Both the position numbers and the translations under genes were made by a program. A stretch of DNA of 14,749 bases. Origin: Candidatus Stercoripulliclostridium pullicola (GTDB taxonomy: Bacteria; Bacillota; Clostridia; Christensenellales; DTU072). The stretch spans positions 1 through 14,749 of the forward strand of contig JADINF010000022.1 of assembly GCA_017694145.1 (NCBI GenBank), in the 5' to 3' direction. Positions 5,306 to 12,928 of the stretch are shown piece after piece. Below the pieces are notes generated by a model. The model saw nothing but the letters and a program-made list of their open reading frames with translations, had not been told where the DNA came from and did not search any database. Within the stretch, counting starts at the first letter, position 1. Each line of letters opens with the position of its first letter.

Positions 5306-8300
5306 ATGAAAAAGAGACTGTTTCTTATCATTGCCGTACTGTGTTGCTTGTTGCTGCTCATAGCGACGGCGACCGCATGTAAAGACGATGGAGACACGGG
5401 CGAGAACCCCGGCGGTGACGCTATTGAAAATCCCGGTACAGATGTGTTCGAATTTGTATTCGAACCAAACGTGAAAGGTGACGGCACTTATGTTGTCGCG
5501 GGGTACAAGGGTAACGTCGGTCAAAGCATAACTGTACCGTCTACATATAACGGTTCTGCCGTAACCGGTATAGTCGCAAATGCCTTTCGTAATTGTACGG
5601 GAGTTACCTCGGTGACGATACCGGACTCGGTCACAAGTATAGGAATGGGAGCGTTTTCGGGCTGCAGTTCGCTCGAGAGCATAACGATACCTTTCGTGGG
5701 AGCCGAAGCGGGTAAGACTTCTTCCGACACATATCAGTATCCCTTCGGATATATATTCGGTTCCAATAATTATACCGGCGGAACGAGCGTCAGGCAGGTT
5801 TTTTACGGCCAGCTCAATTACGACAACACCTTGCGAGTAGAGGATAGTTATTATTACATACCGTCGAGCCTTCGCAACGTTACGGTAACGGGCGGGAATA
5901 TCCCGTACGGAGCTTTCTACGGTTGCTCCATGCTTACCTCGGTGACGATCGGAGACGGCGTCAAGAGTATAGGAGATAATGCCTTTCACAATTGTATAAG
6001 TCTTAAATTAGAAAAAGAAAACGGAGTAAGTTACTTGGGGAAATGGGTTATCGATTGCTATTTCTCCGTAAGCGAAGCGACTTTGCGTGATGACACGGTA
6101 GGCATCGGCGGAGGCGCCTTCTCAAATTGTCGGTTTCTTACCTCGGTGACTATACCCGATTCCGTGACGAGCATAGAAGAGAATGCCTTTAAGAATTGTA
6201 CGGTACTTACCTCGGTGACGATACCCGACTCGGTCACAAGTATAGGAATGGGAGCGTTTTCGGGCTGCAGTTCGCTCGAGAGCATAACGATACCTTTCGT
6301 GGGAGCCGAAGCGGGTAAGACTTCTTCCGACACATATCAGTATCCCTTCGGTTACATATTCGGTATTTCTTCATATATCGACGGAGGAGTTTATCAGCAT
6401 TATTACGGCGACAGTATTTCGAGCACGACGGCTGATTATTATAACATACCGTCGAGCCTTCGCAGCGTCACGGTAACGGGCGGGAATATCCTGTACGGCG
6501 CTTTTTACGGTTGCTCTATGCTCACCTCGGTGACGATACCCGACTCGGTCGAAAGCATAGGAAATTATACCTTCTATGATTGCAGGGGACTGACCTCGAT
6601 AAATTACACCGGCGATATAGCGGGCTGGTGCGGTATAGACGGTCTCGGCAATATAACGGGAAGCGGAAGAACGCTTTATATCGGCGGTCAGAAAATAGAA
6701 GGCGAACTTATTATCCCCGATTCCGTAACTGAGATAAAAGAATATGCTTTCTCGGGTTGCGCCGGAGTTACCTCGGTGACTATTCCCGACTCGGTCATAA
6801 GCATAGGCGAGGGCGCATTCTCCGGTTGCAGTTCGCTCGAGAGCATAACTATACCTTTCGTGGGAGCCGAAGCGGGTAAGACTTCGCAAGACACATATCA
6901 GTATCCTTTCGGATACATATTCGGTACTTCTAGGTATACCGGCGGAACGGAAGTCAGGCAGTATTATTACGGCAGCAGCACTTCGAGCACGACGTATAGC
7001 AGGTATTATATACCGTCTAGCCTTCGCAGCGTCACGTTAACTGGCGGGAATATCCTGTACGGAGCTTTCTACGATTGCTCTATGATCGCAACGGTGACGA
7101 TACCCGACTCGGTCACGAGCATAGGCGAGGATGCTTTTAAACATTGTGAGAATATTGCAACAGTCAATTATATGGGAAGTTATACCGGCGACATAGCAGG
7201 TTGGTGCGGTATAACGTTTGCCAACGCTTACGCCAATCCGTTGGCTAACGGTGCAAACTTATATATAAAGGGTAAATTGGTAAACAGACTGTCCACATAT
7301 AATCTGAGCAAAATACCGGATTACGCATTTTACGGTTGTATAGGTATAAGCGAAGTTATTATCAACAGTACTTTAGCAAGTATAGGGGAATCGGCATTCG
7401 AAAATTGTTATAAACTCGTTGAGATATATAACCGAAGCAGCCTGAATATTACAATGGGTAGTTCCGATAACGGTTATATCGGATATTATGCCCGCAGGAT
7501 ATACGTCAACGATTATATCGGCGATAACACTTGTTTCGTCGAGCAGGACGGATACAGGTTCTTCTATCAGGACGGGAAAGGCTACTTGGTTGAGTACTGC
7601 GGTGCCGAAACCGATCTTGTATTGCCCGACAGCTTTAAGGTTTATAATTTATTTACATATACCGTAATATCGCAATACGAAATTTATCCTTACGCTTTTA
7701 GCGACCGCACCGATATCACTTCGGTAACTATATCAGACTCCGTGACGAGCATAGGAAATTATGCCTTCTACGGTTGTACGGGAGTTACCTCGGTGACAAT
7801 AGGGAACTCGGTCAAGAGTATAGGAGAGAGTGCCTTCTATAATTGCAATGTACTTACCTCGGTGACGATACCCGACTCTGTCGAGAGCATAGGAGATTAT
7901 GCCTTTTATAATTGCAGAGGGCTCACCTCGGTGACGATACCCGACTCGGTGACGAGCATAGGAGGTTCTGCCTTTGAGGATTGCACGGGGCTCACCTCGG
8001 TGACGATACCCGACTCGGTCACGAGCATAGGAGGTTCTGCCTTCTCGGGTTGCACGGGACTGACCTCGGTGACGATAGGAAACTCGGTCACGAGCATAGG
8101 AGATTCTGCTTTCCGAGGTTGCACGGGACTGACCTCGGTGACGATACCCGACTCTGTCGAGAGCATAGGAGATTATTCCTTCTATGATTGCTCTGGACTT
8201 ACCTCGGTGACGATAGGGACTTCGGTTACGCGCATAGGAAGTTATGCCTTCTCCGGTTGCACAGATCTTGTGCAGAATGAAAACGGTGTATATTATGTGG

Positions 8301-8962
8301 ATAAATGGGCTATCAATTGCGATACTTCCGTGAGCGAAGTAATTTTGCGTAACGGTACTGTGGGTATAGGAGATAATGCCTTTATGTGGTGCAGTGGACT
8401 CACCTCGGTGACTATTCCGAACTCGGTGACGAGCATAGGAGAGCATGCATTCTGGGATTGTAGTGGACTGACCTCGGTGACTATTCCGAACTCGGTGACG
8501 AGCATAGGAGATATGGCCTTCCGGGATTGTAGTGGACTGACCGCGGTGTATTATACCGGAGATATAGCGGGCTGGTGCGGTATATCGTTCGTCAATGACA
8601 AGGCTAATCCGCTCTATTATGCCGGCATACTCTATATAGACGGACAAATAGTCGAAGACTTGGTAATACCCGATTCCGTAACGGCAATAAAAGCTTATGC
8701 CTTCTATAATTGCACGGGACTTACCTCGGTGACTATTCCGGACTCGGTCACGAGCATAGAGTATTCTGCCTTCGAGGGTTGTACGGGACTTACCTCGGTC
8801 GTTTTCGAGGCTACCGAGGGCTGGCAGGTGTCGGGGAATAGCTCTTTCAGTTATTATATTTCGCTCTCGAGCGCCGATCTCGCGGACGCGTCCACGGCGG
8901 CTACGTATCTCAAATCTACATATTGCAATTATTACTGGCGTAAGGTAGAATCTGAGGCTTGA
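5306..8962 (+). CDS. BspA-like leucine-rich-repeat surface lipoprotein 1
   Basis: This is a 1218-residue secreted protein. MKKR plus a hydrophobic core ends in TATAC, a lipobox-like site with Cys25, so it is probably a lipoprotein anchored at its N-terminus; no LPxTG or C-terminal membrane helix is seen. An acidic Gly/Pro/Asp linker and a cap (VFEFVFEPNVKGDGTY, then ITVPSTYNG) precede about two dozen LRR_5 units of 23 residues with consensus LTSVTIPDSVTSIGxxAFxxC. Three copies of a larger insert (SLESITIPFVGAEAGKTS...YPFGYIFG...IPSSLR) begin near residues 120, 321 and 508. YTGDIAGWCGI modules occur near 435, 628 and 1083. The end (YLKSTYCNYYWRKVE) matches gene 2. ATG 5306 has AAGAGGTG upstream; the GTG at 5297 overlaps that site and was rejected. 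Family members are surface or adhesion proteins; the ligand is unknown. Confidence 0.9.
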   Translation: MKKRLFLIIAVLCCLLLLIATATACKDDGDTGENPGGDAIENPGTDVFEFVFEPNVKGDGTYVVAGYKGNVGQSITVPSTYNGSAVTGIVANAFRNCTGVTSVTIPDSVTSIGMGAFSGCSSLESITIPFVGAEAGKTSSDTYQYPFGYIFGSNNYTGGTSVRQVFYGQLNYDNTLRVEDSYYYIPSSLRNVTVTGGNIPYGAFYGCSMLTSVTIGDGVKSIGDNAFHNCISLKLEKENGVSYLGKWVIDCYFSVSEATLRDDTVGIGGGAFSNCRFLTSVTIPDSVTSIEENAFKNCTVLTSVTIPDSVTSIGMGAFSGCSSLESITIPFVGAEAGKTSSDTYQYPFGYIFGISSYIDGGVYQHYYGDSISSTTADYYNIPSSLRSVTVTGGNILYGAFYGCSMLTSVTIPDSVESIGNYTFYDCRGLTSINYTGDIAGWCGIDGLGNITGSGRTLYIGGQKIEGELIIPDSVTEIKEYAFSGCAGVTSVTIPDSVISIGEGAFSGCSSLESITIPFVGAEAGKTSQDTYQYPFGYIFGTSRYTGGTEVRQYYYGSSTSSTTYSRYYIPSSLRSVTLTGGNILYGAFYDCSMIATVTIPDSVTSIGEDAFKHCENIATVNYMGSYTGDIAGWCGITFANAYANPLANGANLYIKGKLVNRLSTYNLSKIPDYAFYGCIGISEVIINSTLASIGESAFENCYKLVEIYNRSSLNITMGSSDNGYIGYYARRIYVNDYIGDNTCFVEQDGYRFFYQDGKGYLVEYCGAETDLVLPDSFKVYNLFTYTVISQYEIYPYAFSDRTDITSVTISDSVTSIGNYAFYGCTGVTSVTIGNSVKSIGESAFYNCNVLTSVTIPDSVESIGDYAFYNCRGLTSVTIPDSVTSIGGSAFEDCTGLTSVTIPDSVTSIGGSAFSGCTGLTSVTIGNSVTSIGDSAFRGCTGLTSVTIPDSVESIGDYSFYDCSGLTSVTIGTSVTRIGSYAFSGCTDLVQNENGVYYVDKWAINCDTSVSEVILRNGTVGIGDNAFMWCSGLTSVTIPNSVTSIGEHAFWDCSGLTSVTIPNSVTSIGDMAFRDCSGLTAVYYTGDIAGWCGISFVNDKANPLYYAGILYIDGQIVEDLVIPDSVTAIKAYAFYNCTGLTSVTIPDSVTSIEYSAFEGCTGLTSVVFEATEGWQVSGNSSFSYYISLSSADLADASTAATYLKSTYCNYYWRKVESEA
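5624..5748 (+). repeat. 125-bp exact direct repeat, copy 1 (inside LRR gene 1)
   Basis: Positions 5624-5748 are identical to 6227-6351, exactly 603 bp (201 codons) downstream and in the same frame. The copy encodes the end of one LRR unit and the start of the SLESITIPFVGAEAGKTS insert. Identity at synonymous positions indicates recent duplication or gene conversion. Confidence 0.9.
6227..6351 (+). repeat. 125-bp exact direct repeat, copy 2 (inside LRR gene 1)
   Basis: This is the second copy of the 5624-5748 segment. A third, less exact version of the same module begins 561 bp (187 codons) further on, near 6832, and a diverged version is present in LRR gene 2 near 10345. Confidence 0.9.
7723..8274 (+). 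repeat. Tandem array of eight 69-bp units in LRR gene 1
   Basis: The phrase GGTGACGATACCCGAC, or a close variant, recurs exactly every 69 bp starting at 7723, 7792, 7861, 7930, 7999, 8068, 8137 and 8206. Each unit encodes one 23-residue LRR_5 repeat (about residues 806-990). Units share the same synonymous codons over long stretches (for example GACTCGGTCACGAGCATAGG), which suggests slippage or gene conversion. Two further units 69 bp apart start at 8407 and 8476, outside the main run. Confidence 0.9.
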
Positions 8963-8970
8963 ATAAATCA

Positions 8971-9048
8971 CAACGTAATGAACGCGGGGCGTGAAGCTCC
9001 GCGTTTTTGCGTGAAAAGGGGCGCTCTCACGGCGCGGAGCGCCGCGGT
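8971..9048 (+). repeat. Shared 3' flank, copy 1 (after LRR gene 1)
   Basis: This roughly 78-bp segment runs from CAACGTAATG to GCCGCGG. It recurs with only a few differences at 11819-11896 after LRR gene 2. It contains the terminator hairpin and a second GC-rich hairpin (GGCGCTC 9020-9026 with GAGCGCC 9037-9043). Confidence 0.85.
8981..9008 (+). terminator. Terminator of LRR gene 1
   Basis: AACGCGGGGC (8981-8990) pairs with GCTCCGCGTT (8996-9005), with one G.T wobble, around a 5-nt GTGAA loop. The stem runs into TTTTT (9004-9008). It begins 18 bp after the stop codon. Confidence 0.9.
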
Positions 9049-9074
9049 ATAATTTGTAGGCGGCAAGAGTTTCT

Positions 9075-9119
9075 TCGGAAGGCTCCGCGCTTGACAATCT
9101 GGGAGTTTGTTGATACAAT
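9075..9119 (+). promoter_or_regulatory. Promoter of LRR lipoprotein gene 2 with shared upstream element
   Basis: TTGACA (9091-9096) and TACAAT (9114-9119) are separated by 17 bp. TCGGAAGGCT (9075-9084) lies 6 bp before the -35, exactly as at LRR gene 1. The two 22-bp segments through the -35 match at 19 positions. The predicted leader is about 100 nt. Confidence 0.8.
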
Positions 9120-9133
9120 CGATTCGTATTTAG

Positions 9134-9155
9134 CCGAAGGTTAGAAGATTTAACG
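9134..9155 (+). promoter_or_regulatory. Conserved early-leader motif of LRR gene 2
   Basis: CCGAAGGTTAGAAGATTTAACG lies 14 bp after the -10. It corresponds to 5171-5192 of LRR gene 1, sharing the CC-x-AAGGTTAG-x-AAG-x-TT pattern. Outside this motif the two leaders diverge, so it may be under selection. Confidence 0.45.
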
Positions 9156-9224
9156 TAAGATACGGCGTAGGTTATTATACGGCTATACGAAAAACTGTTT
9201 GAGTTGAGCGTTGTGAGGGAGATT

Positions 9225-11807
9225 TTGATAAGGAAAAGGATATATCTTGTTTTTATTGTAGCGTGTTTGTTGATTTTGATCGCGGCTGTGGCGGCAGGAT
9301 GCGCGGGTAAAGGTACGTCGGACGGCACCGGCGGCGGTCAGGTCACTCTTATTTTCGAGAAGGACGCGCGCGGCGAAGGTTATGCCGTCGCAGGCTTCGA
9401 AAAAAGCGCATCCGTGCGCGGCGGACAAAGGGTAGTCATTCCGGATACTTATAACGGGCTTGCGGTCACTTCCGTCAAAAGCGGCGCGTTCGAGAATTCC
9501 GACAAGATCGTTTCAGTAAAGGCGGGAAATAACGTAAAAAATATCGGCGACAAAGCGTTCGCCGGCTGTACCGCGCTTACCGAAGTCGAAATAGGCAATA
9601 ACGTCACCGAAGTGGGCGAGTACGTTTTTTCCGGCTGTTCGGCTCTTGAAAAAGTCGTATTTCCCAAAAATCTGAGGATCCTGACGCGCGGGATGTTCTC
9701 GGGCTGCTCGTCGCTCAAGGAAGTTGCCGTTCCCGATTCCGTCAAAGAGATAAGAGGCTCCGTTTTCTATAATTGTTCCTCGTTGAAGTCCGTTTCTTTC
9801 GGGGATTCCGTAACGCTCGCGGGACTGTCGGCTTTCTACGGTTGCGCGGGCATAGAGAACGTATATTATTCGGGAGGTCTTAAGGATTGGCTCGCGATCT
9901 CCTTTTTCGACGGAGTCGCAAACCCTCTTAACGGCGGCGCGGCTCTTTATCTGAACGGTGCTCCGTGCACCGAACTCGTTTTACCCGAAGGTACGGTCAA
10001 GGTGGGAAACAACGTCTTTTTCGGTTGCGGCAGTCTTACTTCCGTAACGATACCCGCTTCCGTGACGAATATCGGCTCGCAGGCATTCTCCGGCTGTAAA
10101 AATCTTGCCGAAATACGTTACGAAGGCGATATGGCCGCCTGGTGCGGTATAGACGGGCTTGCCAACGTGATGACGAGAGGGGTATCGCTCTATATAGACG
10201 GCGAACCTCTGGGCTCCGAATTGACGATACCCGATTCGGTGACGAGCGTTAAATACGGTACCTTCCTCGGCTGTACTGGGCTTACGTCGGTGGTAGTGGG
10301 GGACAACGTAACGAGTATAAGCGAAGGAGCTTTTTCGGGTTGCAGTTCGCTCGAAAGCATTACGCTCCCGTTCGTCGGTAACAACGCCGACGGAACTTCG
10401 GCGGGACTTTTCGGATACATATTCGGCGCGACCGAATACGTCGGAGGTACTACGGTCAGACAGGTGTACAACGACAGAGAATCCGTCTATTGCATTCCTT
10501 CCCGTTTGCGTAGCGTTACGCTCACGGGCGGAAATATTCCGCAGAGCGCGTTTTACGGTTGTTCCATGCTTACCTCGGTGACGATGCCGGAAACGCTCGC
10601 GGATATAGGTAGCTATGCTTTCCGTGGTTGCACGGGACTGACGACCGTGACGATCCCCGATTCGGTCACGAGCTTGGGAAACCGCGCTTTCGAGTGGTGT
10701 TACAAACTCGTGGAAGTGTATAACAAGAGTTCTCTGAATATTACGGCGGGGAGCTCGTCTTACGGTGATGTAGGCTATTACGCGAAAAACGTATATACCG
10801 AGGAGAACGGCTCCCGGTTTACCGATACCGCGGACGGATACCGCTTTTTCTACGACGGAACGAACGGCTATTTCATGGGCTACTACGGCGAAGTTACGGA
10901 TATTGCTTTACCCGAAAGCTTCACGGCATACGACGGAACGACCGTAAATACCTATGAGATATATGAATATGCGTTCTATAGTAATACCTCTCTTACCTCG
11001 GTCGTTATACCCGGCTCGGTCACGAGCATAGGAAGTTATGCTTTCCGTGGTTGCACGGGACTGACCTCGGTGACGATAGGTAACTCGCTTACGCACATAG
11101 GGGGAAATGCATTCGATGATTGTACAGGACTTACCGCGGTGTATTATACCGGAGATATAGCGGGCTGGTGCGGTATATCGTTCGTCGATTCATACGCTAA
11201 TCCGCTCCGCTATGCCGGCAATCTCTATATAGACGGACAGTTAGTCGAGGACGTGGTAATACCGGATTCCGTAACGGAAATAAATGCTTATGCCTTCTTG
11301 GGCTGCACGGGACTTACCGCGGTATATTACGCGGGAGATATCGCGGGCTGGTGCGACATATCGTTCGGCGATTCGTCCGCAAACCCGCTTTGTTATGCAG
11401 GTAATCTCTACATAGACGGACAAATAGTCGAAGACTTGGTAATACCCGATTCCGTAACCGAGATAAAAGCTTACGCCTTCTACGGTTGTACTGGGCTTAC
11501 CTCGGTGGCGATAGGAAATTCGGTAACGAGCATAGGAGATTACGTTTTCTACGGTTGTACGGGACTGACCTCGGTGACGATACCCGACTCGGTCACGAGC
11601 ATAGGAGAATACGCCTTCCGTGATTGCAATAAACTTACCTCGGTTGTTTTCGAGGATACCGAGGGCTGGCAGGTGTCGCTGAATAGCTCTTTCAGTAATT
11701 ATACTTCGCTCTCGAGCGCCGATCTCGCGAACGCTTCCACAGCGGCTACCTATCTCAAGTCGACATATGACTATTATGACTGGCGCAAGGTAGAGATTTC
11801 GGGTTAA
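9225..11807 (+). CDS. BspA-like leucine-rich-repeat surface lipoprotein 2
   Basis: This is an 860-residue paralogue of the preceding protein. The TTG at 9225 was chosen because AGGG (9216-9219) lies 5 nt upstream and the resulting start (IRKRIYLVFIV) aligns with gene 1's MKKRLFLIIAV; an in-frame TTG at 9204 and GTG at 9213 lack ribosome binding sites. The signal sequence ends in AVAAGC, a good lipobox (Cys26). A Gly-rich linker and a cap (TLIFEKDARGEGYAVAGF, then VVIPDTYNG) precede more than fifteen LRR_5 units. There is one SLESITLPFVG insert, one NKSSLNITAGSSSYGD module, several GDIAGWC modules and the C-terminal YLKSTYDYYDWRKVE. The N-terminal third is more diverged; the last third uses the same codons as gene 1. 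It probably acts at the cell surface, and the binding partner is unknown. Confidence 0.88.
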   Translation: MIRKRIYLVFIVACLLILIAAVAAGCAGKGTSDGTGGGQVTLIFEKDARGEGYAVAGFEKSASVRGGQRVVIPDTYNGLAVTSVKSGAFENSDKIVSVKAGNNVKNIGDKAFAGCTALTEVEIGNNVTEVGEYVFSGCSALEKVVFPKNLRILTRGMFSGCSSLKEVAVPDSVKEIRGSVFYNCSSLKSVSFGDSVTLAGLSAFYGCAGIENVYYSGGLKDWLAISFFDGVANPLNGGAALYLNGAPCTELVLPEGTVKVGNNVFFGCGSLTSVTIPASVTNIGSQAFSGCKNLAEIRYEGDMAAWCGIDGLANVMTRGVSLYIDGEPLGSELTIPDSVTSVKYGTFLGCTGLTSVVVGDNVTSISEGAFSGCSSLESITLPFVGNNADGTSAGLFGYIFGATEYVGGTTVRQVYNDRESVYCIPSRLRSVTLTGGNIPQSAFYGCSMLTSVTMPETLADIGSYAFRGCTGLTTVTIPDSVTSLGNRAFEWCYKLVEVYNKSSLNITAGSSSYGDVGYYAKNVYTEENGSRFTDTADGYRFFYDGTNGYFMGYYGEVTDIALPESFTAYDGTTVNTYEIYEYAFYSNTSLTSVVIPGSVTSIGSYAFRGCTGLTSVTIGNSLTHIGGNAFDDCTGLTAVYYTGDIAGWCGISFVDSYANPLRYAGNLYIDGQLVEDVVIPDSVTEINAYAFLGCTGLTAVYYAGDIAGWCDISFGDSSANPLCYAGNLYIDGQIVEDLVIPDSVTEIKAYAFYGCTGLTSVAIGNSVTSIGDYVFYGCTGLTSVTIPDSVTSIGEYAFRDCNKLTSVVFEDTEGWQVSLNSSFSNYTSLSSADLANASTAATYLKSTYDYYDWRKVEISG

Positions 11808-11818
11808 TATATAACCGA

Positions 11819-11896
11819 CAACGTAATGAACGCGGGGCGTAAAGCTCCGCGTTTTTGCGTAAAAGGGGGCGCTCTCACGGCGCGGGCGCCGCGGGA
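11819..11896 (+). repeat. Shared 3' flank, copy 2 (after LRR gene 2)
   Basis: This is the second copy of the segment at 8971-9048, with only a few substitutions and one small length change in the GC-rich hairpin. With the shared 3' coding sequence it marks a duplicated cassette end. Confidence 0.85.
11829..11856 (+). terminator. Terminator of LRR gene 2
   Basis: The stem AACGCGGGGC (11829-11838) with GCTCCGCGTT (11844-11853) is the same as after LRR gene 1, with a GTAAA loop and TTTTT (11852-11856). Confidence 0.9.
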
Positions 11897-11975
11897 GTAA
11901 CGTCGTATTTCATTATTAACGCTAAACGGGTGGAATAAGTTTAACCTTGGTTTTTGATTTTCAATAGGATTTTAT

Positions 11976-11995
11976 AAAAAAAGAAGCGGCTTCTT
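11976..11995 (-). terminator. Terminator of the tRNA-Cys/tRNA-Leu unit
   Basis: Read on the minus strand, AAGAAG-CCG-CTTCTT (11995-11981) forms a 6-bp hairpin with a 3-nt loop, followed by a run of seven T. It lies just downstream of the tRNA-Leu 3' end. Confidence 0.75.
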
Positions 11996-12008
11996 TGCCG
12001 TTTCCTTT

Positions 12009-12095
12009 TGGTGCCGTTAGTCGGGGTCGAACCGACACGATGTTGCCATCGAGGGATTTTAAGTCCCTTGCGTCTGCCTATTCCGCCATAACGGC
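12009..12095 (-). tRNA. tRNA-Leu (anticodon TAA)
   Basis: On the minus strand this is an 87-nt type II tRNA with encoded CCA. The acceptor is GCCGTTA paired with TAACGGC and discriminator A, the anticodon loop is CTTAAAA (TAA) on an AGGGA/TCCCT stem, the long variable arm is GATG-GCAA-CATC, and the T arm is GTCGG-TTCGACC-CCGAC. All stems pair. It lies 8 bp after tRNA-Cys in the same direction. Confidence 0.97.
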
Positions 12096-12103
12096 AAAGA
12101 GTT

Positions 12104-12177
12104 TGGAGGCGCCACCCAGACTTGAACTGGGGGTGAGGGTTTTGCAGACCCGTGCCTTACCACTTGGCTATGGCGCC
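12104..12177 (-). tRNA. tRNA-Cys (anticodon GCA)
   Basis: On the minus strand this is a 74-nt tRNA with encoded CCA. The acceptor is GGCGCCA paired with TGGCGCC and discriminator T, the D arm is GCC...GGC, the anticodon loop is CTGCAAA (GCA) and the T arm is CCCAG-TTCAAGT-CTGGG. The outermost anticodon-stem position appears to be a C.T mismatch. It is co-transcribed with tRNA-Leu. Confidence 0.97.
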
Positions 12178-12203
12178 ACAACGGTTTTGCCGATTGCTTT
12201 GAT

Positions 12204-12233
12204 AGTATATCATAAGGATATGCGGCTTGTCCA
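12204..12233 (-). promoter_or_regulatory. Promoter of the tRNA-Cys/tRNA-Leu unit
   Basis: On the minus strand TGGACA (12233-12228, 5 of 6 matches) and TATACT (12209-12204, 5 of 6) are 18 bp apart. Transcription should start near 12197, about 20 nt before tRNA-Cys. Confidence 0.65.
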
Positions 12234-12316
12234 TTATTTATTAACAAAATTTATCCGAATTTTCCCTTGCGCGCACAGCGCGTGAGAAAAGGCGCGGTAA
12301 GATAAAATCGTATTGC

Positions 12317-12346
12317 TTGCAATAACGGCGCGTTTTGTAATATAAT
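12317..12346 (+). promoter_or_regulatory. Promoter of lemA-DUF2207
   Basis: A perfect -10 (TATAAT, 12341-12346) is preceded after 18 bp by TTGCAA (12317-12322, 4 of 6 matches). The expected start is near 12353, giving a leader of about 36 nt before the lemA start codon. Confidence 0.6.
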
Positions 12347-12388
12347 AATTGAAACGGGTATCCGTAATAAATCAAGGAGCGCAATATC

Positions 12389-12907
12389 ATGTGCATCATA
12401 ACTTACACCATAGTCACTTATAACAAACTTACCAAGCTCAAAGTCCGCGTGGACAACGCCTGGTCGCAGATAGACGTACAGCTCAAACGCCGTTACGACC
12501 TTATCCCCAATATGGTGGAAACGGTTAAGGGTTATGCTTCGCACGAGAAAGAAACTTTGAGTGAAGTCACCCGCGCCCGCGCGTCGGTAGGAAGCGCGAA
12601 AACGCCTGAAGACGTAATCGCCGCGAACAACGAGCTGACCGGCGCGTTGTCGAGGCTTCTCGTAGTTGCGGAGCGTTATCCCGAACTCAAAGCGAACGCC
12701 AATTTCATGTCGCTTCAGAACGACTTACGCGATCTTGAGAGCAAAATAGCGATAAGCCGTCAGTTCTATAACGACACCGCGATGAATTACAATCAGAAAT
12801 TACAGCTTTTCCCCTCGAATTTGGTTGCCAAAGCCTTCAAATTCAAAGGCGTACCGTATTTTGAGATAGAGGAAGCGGAGAAGGCGGTCCCGCAAGTCAA
12901 ATTCTGA
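12389..12907 (+). CDS. lemA: LemA family protein
   Basis: This 172-residue LemA protein is identified by the near-invariant block VDNAWSQIDVQLKRRYDLIPNMVETVKGYASHEKETL and by LVVAERYPELKANANF, LESKIAISRQFYND and MNYNQKLQLFPSNLVA in the expected order. LemA proteins are helical and usually anchored by an N-terminal transmembrane helix of about 20 residues. Here only about 11 residues (MCIITYTIVTY) precede the YNKL motif, and an in-frame TAA at 12368 prevents extension. AAGGAG (12374-12379) lies 9 nt before the ATG. The following DUF2207 gene starts 21 bp after the stop; this pairing is common, although the function of both proteins is poorly known. Confidence 0.93.
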   Translation: MCIITYTIVTYNKLTKLKVRVDNAWSQIDVQLKRRYDLIPNMVETVKGYASHEKETLSEVTRARASVGSAKTPEDVIAANNELTGALSRLLVVAERYPELKANANFMSLQNDLRDLESKIAISRQFYNDTAMNYNQKLQLFPSNLVAKAFKFKGVPYFEIEEAEKAVPQVKF

Positions 12908-12928
12908 TAGTCGGTTAAATATAATCTT

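Noticed and set aside
7723..8274. Regular repeats that could suggest a CRISPR array
   Set aside because: The repeats are directly contiguous 69-bp units in a coding frame, without unique spacers, and encode LRR_5 motifs.
7733..9328. 531-codon open frame on the minus strand across the 3' half of LRR gene 1
   Set aside because: Its protein is a repetitive Arg/His/Tyr-rich string with the same 69-bp periodicity as the sense gene, has no ribosome binding site, and crosses the terminator and promoter of the LRR genes. It is an artefact of the repeats.
11995..12285. 96-codon plus-strand frame over the tRNA region
   Set aside because: It covers two well-formed minus-strand tRNA genes; the open frame is fortuitous.
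12262..12300. GC-rich palindromic stretch near CGCGCACAGCGCG
   Set aside because: Short stem with no T run, in the gap between divergent units. Nothing supports a specific function.
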